Source: Novosphingobium profundi
Lineage (GTDB): Bacteria; Pseudomonadota; Alphaproteobacteria; Sphingomonadales; Sphingomonadaceae
Direction: 5' to 3'
Assembly (NCBI RefSeq): GCF_020524485.1
Contig: NZ_JAIVLF010000003.1
Coordinates: 744,001 to 808,000 of the forward strand
DNA: 64,000 nucleotides
Shown: piece by piece, positions 52,052-61,720 of the stretch
Layout of the letters: each line of letters begins with the position of its first letter
Numbering within the stretch: the stretch's first letter is position 1
Notes under the pieces: generated by a model
The model's input: the letters and a program-made list of their open reading frames with translations, nothing else
Database searches by the model: none
Told to the model about the DNA's origin: nothing
Made by a program: the position numbers and the translations under genes

Positions 52052-53131
52052 ATGTCGAAATCTACCGTGCATGATCTCAAGATCGCGCCTGCCATTAAGC
52101 TGAAAGACGTCAATGCTGCCACGGGGTTGGTTGCGGGTAGCTTCGGAATCGGCACATATCGAACTAATGGCAGGACCTTCCCGGGTCTAGTGCAACCTGA
52201 TGGCGCCACTTACGATCTTTCGGCCCATTATCCCGACACGCTTGCCGTATTCGAGGATTGGGACAGAGCTCTCGATCTACTCGCAGACATTGCTGCGAAA
52301 AATAGCGGGACTGACCTGGCGCTCAGGGACCTGGAATGCCTTCCGCCGGTGGCAAGACCGAACATGTTGTGCACAGGATCGAATTACCGGCAGCATGTAG
52401 CCGAGATGATGACTTACAACAAGTTCAATCAGGACAAGCGTTTACCTCGAGAGAGCGACGAGTCCTTCTTCCAGCGCAACCTTGCCGAGGTTGATCGCCG
52501 TGCCCGCGAGGGAATGCCCTTCTTCTGGACTGGCCTGCACAGCGCTCTATGCGGCGCGAACGATGACGTTCCCTTGCCGCTCGTTGGTGCCCATCATGAT
52601 TGGGAGCTGGAGTTCGCAGCTGTCGTGGCCCGAACCGGTCGATATATTCGTCCGGAAGATGCCGATCAGCTGATTGCCGGATATGTCATGGTCAATGATC
52701 TCGGCACGGTCGATGAATTTCGCCGCGCCGATGTGCGGTGGGGGCATGACTGGGTCAGCAAGCATCAGCCCAACTTCAAGCCCGCAGGTCCGTTCATCGT
52801 GCCCAAGCAGTTTGTCGATCGGGCCAAGGTCCAGATCACAATGAAACTGAACGGCGAGGTCATGCAGGACTGGCCAATCAGCGACATGATTTTTCAGCCT
52901 GAACAGATCCTCTCTTACGCATCTGAGCGTATACGGCTCATGCCAGGTGACTTTCTTCTCACTGGATCACCCCCGGGGAACGGCGCCATGCATGGCGGCC
53001 GTTGGATGAAACCGGGCGATGTTCTCGAAGGCGAGATCACCTATCTAGGTCGTCAAACAAACAACATCGTGGCAGAACAGACGGACGGAGTGCCCACATA
53101 TGGAAGTTTCATCACAGAGTGGTCAAATTAG
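52052..53131 (+). CDS. FAH-family hydrolase 3, paralogue of 44644 gene
   Basis: 359-aa FAH-fold protein sharing most of its sequence with the gene at 44644: GSNYRQHVAEMMTYNKFNQ, GMPFFWTGLHSALCGANDD, DLGTVDEFRRADVRWG and SYASERIRLMPGDFLLTGSP are nearly conserved. Metal ligands: HHDWELEFAAVVARTGRY. It has about ten extra N-terminal residues. It is separated from the main operon by an IS3 element and the LysR gene; a CTAT...ATAG interrupted repeat lies at about 51983-51997 upstream. It may be a redundant or substrate-specialised copy. Confidence 0.9.
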   Translation: MSKSTVHDLKIAPAIKLKDVNAATGLVAGSFGIGTYRTNGRTFPGLVQPDGATYDLSAHYPDTLAVFEDWDRALDLLADIAAKNSGTDLALRDLECLPPVARPNMLCTGSNYRQHVAEMMTYNKFNQDKRLPRESDESFFQRNLAEVDRRAREGMPFFWTGLHSALCGANDDVPLPLVGAHHDWELEFAAVVARTGRYIRPEDADQLIAGYVMVNDLGTVDEFRRADVRWGHDWVSKHQPNFKPAGPFIVPKQFVDRAKVQITMKLNGEVMQDWPISDMIFQPEQILSYASERIRLMPGDFLLTGSPPGNGAMHGGRWMKPGDVLEGEITYLGRQTNNIVAEQTDGVPTYGSFITEWSN

Positions 53132-53171
53132 GACGTTTCTGGCAGGGGCGCTGCCCACTCTGTAGTCATGC

Positions 53172-53195
53172 TGTTGATTGCCACTGAGAAGTGAC
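53172..53195 (+). repeat. Solo IS21 terminus (24 bp)
   Basis: 24 bases identical to the first 24 of IS21 copy 1 (2549-2572) and in the same orientation. No istA or istB follows, so only the tip of a second copy survives at the right edge of the catabolic island. Confidence 0.85.
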
Positions 53196-53202
53196 GGAGT
53201 GG

Positions 53203-53334
53203 ATGCCCCCTCCCGACGGCATCGAATGTGCCAATGTGATGTTTCCGAACGTCACAGCAGAGGAGCAGGCGTCCTTGGACAGTTTGGCGGCTGAGTTAAG
53301 CTCATCCCGGTTGTCGTTCATGTTGCCTATTTGA
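53203..53334 (+). pseudogene. Possible C-terminal coding remnant
   Basis: An open frame of 43 codons (beginning MPPPDGIECANV, containing VTAEEQASLDSLAAEL) ends at a TGA at 53332-53334. It begins within a few bases of the solo IS21 tip and reads like the helical tail of a longer protein cut off by the insertion. The family was not identified; it could equally be chance. Confidence 0.3.
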
Positions 53335-53336
53335 TC

Positions 53337-53381
53337 ATCAGATCATGGGGGGGGGGCATGCCCCCCCCCCCATGATCTGAT
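53337..53381. repeat. Near-perfect palindrome with G10 and C11 runs
   Basis: ATCAGATCAT, ten G, CATG, eleven C, ATGATCTGAT: a 45-base self-complementary structure with a 4-base centre. It sits where the IS3 orfB remnant meets the truncated frame at 53203-53334. It could be two IS ends joined head to head, or a replication/repair artefact. Confidence 0.85.
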
Positions 53382-53782
53382 TGCCCGATCCGCCGATAGG
53401 CCTCGACCGAGGTTCTCCCGGCGAGGCCCGAGTGCAGAGGCTGGGTGTTGTAATAAGTGATCCACCGGGCAAGGCCAGCCCGCAGCTCCGAGCCGGTCTC
53501 GAAGGCGTGGAGATAGACGCACTCGTACTTCAGGGATCGCCAGAGGCGTTCGATGAAGACGTTGTCCATCCGCCGGCCCCGGCCATCCATGCTGATGCGG
53601 ACCTCGGCGTCGTGCAGCACGCTGGTGAAGGCGTAGCTGGTAAACTGGCTGCCCTGGTCCGTGTTGAAGATTTCCGGCTTGCCGAACCGGGCCAACGCCT
53701 CTTCCAGCGCCGCGACACAGAAGCCGGCGTCCATCGTGTTCGACAGCCGCCAGGCGAGCACCTTGCAAGCCGCCCAGTCCAT
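53382..53782 (-). pseudogene. IS3-family transposase OrfB, C-terminal remnant
   Basis: Minus-strand frame with the second half of an IS3 OrfB: FCVAALEEALARFGKPEIFN, NTDQGSQFTSYAF, ISMDGRGRRMDNVFIERLWRS, YYNTQPLHSGLAGRTSVEAYRR. The catalytic Asp (TDQGS) and Glu (VFIERLW) regions remain; the N-terminal half, including the first Asp, is missing beyond 53782, where the sequence joins the IS5 element. It resembles the IS3 at 6808-8160 but is not the same copy. Confidence 0.85.
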
Positions 53783-54172
53783 GATCGCAGCTTTGTTGCG
53801 CAAATGCCCGAGGGATTCCGTTCGTGAATCCAGTTGGTTAAGGGGCGGCGATGAGCAAACCGCCCAAGGCCCGCTACCGCACGACAAACTGGAAGTCTTA
53901 TAACGCAGCGCTGGCGCAGAGAGGTTCGCTTCAGGTCTGGTTTGATCCCGGGATGCAGTGGCTGTCTGCACCCACCGGCAAGCGCGGGCGGCAGCCCGTT
54001 TTCTCGGACGCGGCGATCCAGGCCTGCCTGACACTAAAGGGCGTGTTCAAGCTTCCCTTGCGCCAGACCATCGGCATGGTCGCCAGCCTTCTCGAGATGG
54101 CAGGGCTTGATTGGCCAGTGCCGGATTTCAGCACCCTGAGCCGAAGGCAGAAGACCTTGCTTGTCGAGATCC

Positions 54173-54178
54173 CCTGCC
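54173..54178. repeat. Target-site duplication of IS21 copy 2 (left)
   Basis: CCTGCC here and at 56803-56808, directly flanking the element. Six bases is within the usual IS21 range. Confidence 0.85.
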
Positions 54179-54260
54179 TGTAGCGCGACAAACAGGATGA
54201 GAATTGCGCGTCAATCAGGATGAGAATGTGATTGTCGCGGCGCGTCATTCAGTGCCGATT

Positions 54261-56686
<2,426 letters not shown>

Positions 56687-56802
56687 TCAAAAGGCGCCTC
56701 CAGCGTTGCGGCATCGGCTACGGGCTACGCCCTTCGCCAATCCCGCAACGCTGGATTCTCATCTTGTTTGTCGCGCTTTCTCACCCTGAATGTCGCGCGA
56801 CA

Positions 56803-56808
56803 CCTGCC
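56803..56808. repeat. Target-site duplication of IS21 copy 2 (right)
   Basis: CCTGCC, the partner of 54173-54178. Confidence 0.85.
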
Positions 56809-57540
56809 AGCCCCGTTCCGGGCCGTTTTACCTGCTGATCGACAGCACGGGCATCAAGGCGGTGGGCGACGGGGAATGGTGCCGACGCAAGCATGGTCCT
56901 TCCAAGCGCCGCCAGTGGCGAAAGGTCCACCTGGGCGTGGACGCCGGATCGCTTGAGATCCGCGCCATCGAAGTGACCGGGAGCCGGGTTGGAGATGCGC
57001 CCATGCTTCCCGAACTGCTGGAGCAGATACTACCCGACCAAGCGATCGCGACCGTCAGCGCCGATGGTGCTTTTGACACCAAGGGCCTGTCACGAAGCCA
57101 TTGCCGCACGCGATGCCTGTGCGATCATCCCCGCCCGCAGCAATGCAAAAGCCTGGCCCGGGAGCACACCGGGCGTTGCCGTCCGCAATGAAATCGTTCG
57201 CTCAAACCGGCGGTTCGGCAGGCCAATCTGGAAACGCTGGAGCGGCTATCATCAGCGCAGTCTGGTCGAGACGAAAATGCATTGCTTCAAGCTGCTGGGC
57301 GAACGCATCATGGCTCGTGACTTTGATCGCCAAGTCGCGGAAATCCAAATCCGCGCCGCCATCCTCAACCGTTTCACCGCACTCGGAAGGCCCCAAACTC
57401 AGCGTGTCGCGTGATCGTGGGCCTTCAAAGGCCAACTGCTGCCCTGTGATCGATCTATGCAACAAAGTCCAAAGGAACCAATTTTCGTTGCGTTTATTTC
57501 GAATATGCGCTACTGAATTGCTCTACCACGGAGAGTTTCC

Positions 57541-57999
57541 ATGACATTGCCTGCGCATTCCGAGCCGTTTGGCGGCCATATGCCGTCGGCTGATGACCGC
57601 CAGATCGCGAACCAGCTTCGTCGCATGCTTGCGGCTCAAAAGTCAGGTGAAGCAACCTTGCGTGTCCACGAACCGGAATCGAAAAGGCCGGTCGAAATTA
57701 CGCTCACGCCCGCCATGTCTGATCTGTTTTTGGAATTGCTGCGCCATATCGGCAGCGGCAGCGCGGTCACACTCGTGCCAATCCAGGAAATGCTGACGAC
57801 GCAGCAAGCCGCCGACCTCCTCAATGTGTCACGTCCCTACTTGATCAAGCTGCTTGAGCAGGATGCGATGCCCCACACTCTGGTCGGACGTCATCGCCGT
57901 ATCCGGGCCGATGACGTGTTTCGCTACAAGGCGCAGCGCGATGATGAACGTTCGCGGGCCCTCGACGAACTCATCAGCGGCGATGCCGACCTGGTCTGA
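57541..57999 (+). CDS. Excisionase/helix-turn-helix-type antitoxin
   Basis: 152-aa protein with a C-terminal excisionase-like winged helix: MLTTQQAADLLNVSRPYLIKLLEQ and GRHRRIRADDVFRYKAQRDDER. The N-terminal half has a beta-strand/helix (IANQLRRMLAAQKSGEATL, VEITLTPAMSDLFLELL) typical of antitoxins paired with PIN toxins. It stops three bases before the PIN gene. By analogy it would bind its own promoter and neutralise the toxin. A shorter start at ATG 57580 is possible. Confidence 0.85.
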   Translation: MTLPAHSEPFGGHMPSADDRQIANQLRRMLAAQKSGEATLRVHEPESKRPVEITLTPAMSDLFLELLRHIGSGSAVTLVPIQEMLTTQQAADLLNVSRPYLIKLLEQDAMPHTLVGRHRRIRADDVFRYKAQRDDERSRALDELISGDADLV

Positions 58000-58002
58000 C
58001 CC

Positions 58003-58593
58003 GTGTTCGCGAACCGCTACACCGCCCTGATTGATGCCTGTACGCTCGTCAGTGTCTGGCGGCGCAACTTGCTGCTGTCGCTTGCGGAAGCCGAATTTTT
58101 CCGCATCCGCTGGTCAGAGCCCATTCTGACCGAGACCAAGGCTGCCCTGATCAAAATGGCACGAGAGCGCGGTCTCGCTGACCCTGAGGCGCGAGGAGTA
58201 CGAGCGGTAAAGGCCATGCAGACAGCCTTCCCGGAAGCCATAGTGGAAGACTTCACGCTGATTGGCAGCGCTCAGTTTGGCTTGCCCGACCCTGGCGACG
58301 AACACGTCATCGCCGCTGCCGTCAAAACGCAAGCCCAGGCCCTCGTGACCGAGAATCTGAAAGATTTTCCGGCTGACATCCTCGGCCAACTCAACATCGA
58401 GGCACGAAGTGCCGACGACTTCATTGCCGACACCATTGCCCTTGAAGAAGGGCGGGCGATCGCTGCCATCCGAAAAATGCGCGAGCGCCTGAAGCGACCT
58501 GAAATGTCCCCTGAAGATTTTTTACGGGCCTTGGAAGCCAACGGCCTGCTCGAAACAGCTTCCGTCATCACGCACCACCTCGGCTCGATTTGA
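58003..58593 (+). CDS. PIN-domain toxin, VapC-like
   Basis: 196-aa PIN-domain protein, predicted Mg2+-dependent ribonuclease. Candidate acidic centre: Asp in YTALIDACTLVS, Glu in EPILTETKAAL, Asp residues in GLPDPGDEHVIAAA and the Asn/Asp of LVTENLKDFP. The C-terminal extension (about residues 140-196) has helices (RAIAAIRKMRERLKRPEMS) that may contact the antitoxin. The start is GTG 58003, just after the antitoxin stop. The pair forms a type II toxin-antitoxin module typical of mobile or unstable regions, here beside nested IS elements. Confidence 0.87.
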   Translation: MFANRYTALIDACTLVSVWRRNLLLSLAEAEFFRIRWSEPILTETKAALIKMARERGLADPEARGVRAVKAMQTAFPEAIVEDFTLIGSAQFGLPDPGDEHVIAAAVKTQAQALVTENLKDFPADILGQLNIEARSADDFIADTIALEEGRAIAAIRKMRERLKRPEMSPEDFLRALEANGLLETASVITHHLGSI

Positions 58594-58980
58594 GGGCTCG
58601 TTTCCAACATCTTCGACCCTAGTTGGCCGTTCAGACGCAGCGTCATGCTTCTTCGGAGTCGACAGCCCGCTATGGTTGCGTCCTCGATTATCAGAGTTTG
58701 CCAGTAGAGGAGGCCGGCGCTCAAAACACGAAACGGCGCACCTGCGTCGTGAGGTAAAGATGGTGAGCGCCCTCAAGGTCGCTGGTATGATTGTGCTCAC
58801 CATCCTCAATCGCGCGCCTGATAGAAAACGCTTTCAACGTCAACATTGAATCGAAGCTCCGACCCTTGTGAGATGCTCTGCCGCCGACATCCTCTCCCCT
58901 GGAGCAGGCAGACCGCAAACGAAAACCAGACCGGACCCTAGCTAGACGCCTTATGCCCCTCGAGGCGCCGCCTCGATCGC
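58594..58980. other. Intergenic, no recognised gene
   Basis: Lies between the toxin gene and an IS21-like end. No coding frame with recognisable features was found; it probably holds decayed sequence. Confidence 0.4.
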
Positions 58981-59060
58981 TGTGGATTGGCACTGAAGAG
59001 TGACCCATGTTTCCCTCTCTTCCGGCTGCCACTTGGAGCGTCTTGGTCTCGATCGACATC
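58981..59060 (+). repeat. Diverged IS21 left-end fragment
   Basis: Starts TGTGGATTGGCACTGAAGAG and continues through TGACCCATGTTTCCCTCTCT to CGATCGACAT, aligning with the left end of IS21 copy 1 and the istA leader (2549-2658) with several mismatches and loss of the spacer between the two end repeats. The transposase does not follow. Confidence 0.75.
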
Positions 59061-59239
59061 TGAGCTGGCCTCACGGCCTATCCCGGCGCGCGGCGCAAAG
59101 CTTCCCTGAAGTGCTAGACCCGGTGCGATGTTCGAGATCGCCAGAAGGAGGTCGCATTTTCGGACGATTTCCAGGCGTTACTAGAACCGGGAGGCCGCTT
59201 GGGATGAGCCGCCTACCCGTCGTTGGCATCTTCGCCCAA

Positions 59240-59277
59240 CGGCCCCACACCACTCCAGCCAGAAGGGTGTGGGGCCG
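59240..59277 (-). terminator. Hairpin terminator after the TonB receptor
   Basis: Twelve-base arms CGGCCCCACACC and GGTGTGGGGCCG are exact complements with a 14-base loop, 22 bases beyond the receptor stop on the minus strand. A clear T-tract is lacking. Confidence 0.7.
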
Positions 59278-59298
59278 GGACGAAGCCGGCTCCCTTGA

Positions 59299-61608
59299 TC
59301 AGAACGCGTAGTCGAGCCGCACGCCGACGGTGCGGGCGCCTTCGCCTGAGAAGTACTGCTGGTAGCTTCCCGCCGGTGCGAAGGTCATCGTGTGAATGCG
59401 CGCCACGAACTGTTTATCGAACAGGTTGCGCGCATAGACCGAGAGCTTGATCGAGCCATCATCGTTGCCCACGCCCAGGTTCGCATTGACCAGGCCATAG
59501 CCATCGACCCGCGAATTGGGGTTGCCCGCCTGGCCGAAGGTGGAGGAGCGGTAGTAGTAGTTCGCGTTGGCGAAGAGGCGCAGGTTATCGGTCAGAAGCG
59601 GAGTGTATGCCCCGGTGATGTTCAGCGTGGTGTCAGGTGCGTGGATCGAGGGGAAACCGTCCACATTCATGCCCGTGCCGCCCAGCGCGCCGCACTCACC
59701 GATCCCGGCGTTGTCGACCACGGGCTGACCCGAGTAGCACGGGGCGATGAAGTCCTCGTACTCGGTCGGCGCGTAGGAGATGTTACCAGCAAGACGCAAG
59801 TCAGGCGTGGGTTGCAGGGACAGCCCCAGTTCGAAGCCTTTGGTGATCACACCCGGGGCATTCGAAAGCACCGAACGGGCCACGTTGTCATCGCCGATCT
59901 CGACCACGGTCGACTGGAAGTTCTTGAACTTCGAATAGAAGGCGGTGGCGTTGACCGTCAGCAGACGGTCGAGGAGCTGGGCGCGCACGCCCGCCTCGAA
60001 GCTGTCGACTGTTTCCGCATCGACCATCCGCAGCGTACCGCCCGAAGTGCCTACGGCAGGCGCCTTGTAGCCGCGCGCGTAGGTCCCGTAGAACATGAGG
60101 TCCGGCGTGGCTTCGTACTTCAGCGTGACCTTGCCCGAAAGGTTGGTCTTCTTGTTACGACCCGACGTGGCCGGTGCGGGCGTACCTTCGAAGTCGTAGC
60201 GGATATCCTCGGAGGGGAAGTAGGCGCCGAACACGTTGTCATGGGTAAGGCGCAGGCCACCGGTCAGGGTCAGGCGATCGGTAAAGTGGAAGTTCGCCTC
60301 ACCAAAAGCGGCATAGCTGCGCATATGCGCTTCGTAGTTCGACATAGCGCCGCTGAAGCTGAAATAGGTGTCTTCCGGGTAGTCACGCCCGCGCTTGCCC
60401 GCCGAACGCTCGATCGCGTCGGTCTTCTGGTCCCAGAAGAAGGCGCCCACGACGTAGTCGACGAATCCGCCAAGCGGCGAGTTGACGCGCACTTCCTGGC
60501 TGAACTGGTGCGCCCAGAGTTCCGAGTTGTTGATGTCGTAGAAATTGCTCTGGGTGTAGTCCTGGTCAAACCACGATCCGGTGTTCGATTCCGAATAGGC
60601 CGTGATCGAGGTGAGCGTGTAGTCACCCAGGTCCAGCTTCATGTTGGCCTGGATGTCCTTCTGCTTGATGAACACCTCGTTGCGGCCGTTCTGGGCGTAC
60701 TGGTCGTTGTCGGGCCCGGGAACGATGCCGTATTCATCGAGCAGGGCATCGAAGTCCATGTTGAAGTCGGCATCGGGGTTGGTCGGCCAGCCGTTGGACG
60801 TGTCGCCGTTGATGTTGCGGATCGTGGCAAGACCGCCGATGCCGCCGTCGGTGTGATCCTGGATCGCGCCGATCACGTAGAGCTCGAAGTTGTCGGTGGG
60901 CTGCCACAGCACCTTGCCGCGCAGGGCGTAGTCGCGATAGTCGCCACCGCTTTCCCCGTCATAGAGGTTGGTGAGGTAGCCGTCCTGGCGCTGGTAGACG
61001 CCGGTGACGCGCGCGGCCAGCGTGTCGGAGATCGGGATGTTGACGGTGTTATCGATGCGGATCTCGTTGCGCTCACCGTAGCGCAGGCTGCCACTGGTTT
61101 CGGCCACGTTGAATTCCGGGCGCTTGGTCTGGACATAGACCACGCCCGCCGAGGCGTTCTTGCCGAACAGCGTGCCCTGCGGGCCCTTCATGACCTCGAC
61201 GTGGTCGATGTCGCCGAAGGTGTTGAAGCCCAGGCTGCGGGGCTGGCCCTGCACCACATCGTCGATCACCACGCCCACGGCGCGCTCAAGACTGTAGTCG
61301 AAGCCCTGCGTACCGATGCCGCGGATCAGGAAGCCGGCACCAAGCTGCACGTTGTAGCTGAGGCCGGGCACCGAATACTGCAATTCGCTGGGCGACTTGT
61401 AGCCCGCGTTGGCAAGGTCTTCTGCCGAGATCGCGGTAATCGAGACGGCGGTGTCCTGCAGCGTCGTCTCGCGCCGGGTGCCGGTGACGATGATGTCGCC
61501 CGCACGGGCCTCAGGAGCCGACGGAGATGCGCTGTTGCTCTGGGCCAGCGCCCCTGTCGAAATGGCCAGCGACGTGCAGATTGCGAAAATGGAAGCAGAT
61601 GTTTTCAT
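59299..61608 (-). CDS. TonB-dependent receptor (GH3 locus)
   Basis: 769-aa outer-membrane receptor. It has a signal peptide (SIFAICTSLAISTGALAQ), TonB box (GDIIVTGTRRETTLQD), plug domain with VEVMKGPQGTLFGKNASAGV and a barrel ending GVRLDYAF. It lies 112 bases downstream of the GH3 gene on the same strand and after a transporter gene, an arrangement like a small glycan- or glycoside-utilisation locus. The likely ligand is an oligosaccharide or plant glycoside, inferred from the GH3 neighbour only. Confidence 0.94.
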   Translation of the reverse strand: MKTSASIFAICTSLAISTGALAQSNSASPSAPEARAGDIIVTGTRRETTLQDTAVSITAISAEDLANAGYKSPSELQYSVPGLSYNVQLGAGFLIRGIGTQGFDYSLERAVGVVIDDVVQGQPRSLGFNTFGDIDHVEVMKGPQGTLFGKNASAGVVYVQTKRPEFNVAETSGSLRYGERNEIRIDNTVNIPISDTLAARVTGVYQRQDGYLTNLYDGESGGDYRDYALRGKVLWQPTDNFELYVIGAIQDHTDGGIGGLATIRNINGDTSNGWPTNPDADFNMDFDALLDEYGIVPGPDNDQYAQNGRNEVFIKQKDIQANMKLDLGDYTLTSITAYSESNTGSWFDQDYTQSNFYDINNSELWAHQFSQEVRVNSPLGGFVDYVVGAFFWDQKTDAIERSAGKRGRDYPEDTYFSFSGAMSNYEAHMRSYAAFGEANFHFTDRLTLTGGLRLTHDNVFGAYFPSEDIRYDFEGTPAPATSGRNKKTNLSGKVTLKYEATPDLMFYGTYARGYKAPAVGTSGGTLRMVDAETVDSFEAGVRAQLLDRLLTVNATAFYSKFKNFQSTVVEIGDDNVARSVLSNAPGVITKGFELGLSLQPTPDLRLAGNISYAPTEYEDFIAPCYSGQPVVDNAGIGECGALGGTGMNVDGFPSIHAPDTTLNITGAYTPLLTDNLRLFANANYYYRSSTFGQAGNPNSRVDGYGLVNANLGVGNDDGSIKLSVYARNLFDKQFVARIHTMTFAPAGSYQQYFSGEGARTVGVRLDYAF

Positions 61609-61720
61609 ATTGCCCTCGTGAAGTGTCCCCAGTGGTGGTGCAGCTCCGCCTCAAGCCAGAGCTACATTTCTGTTTTTCTTGTTTTCATTGAACCTCGCCC
61701 AAAACTTTACGGGCCGTCGG

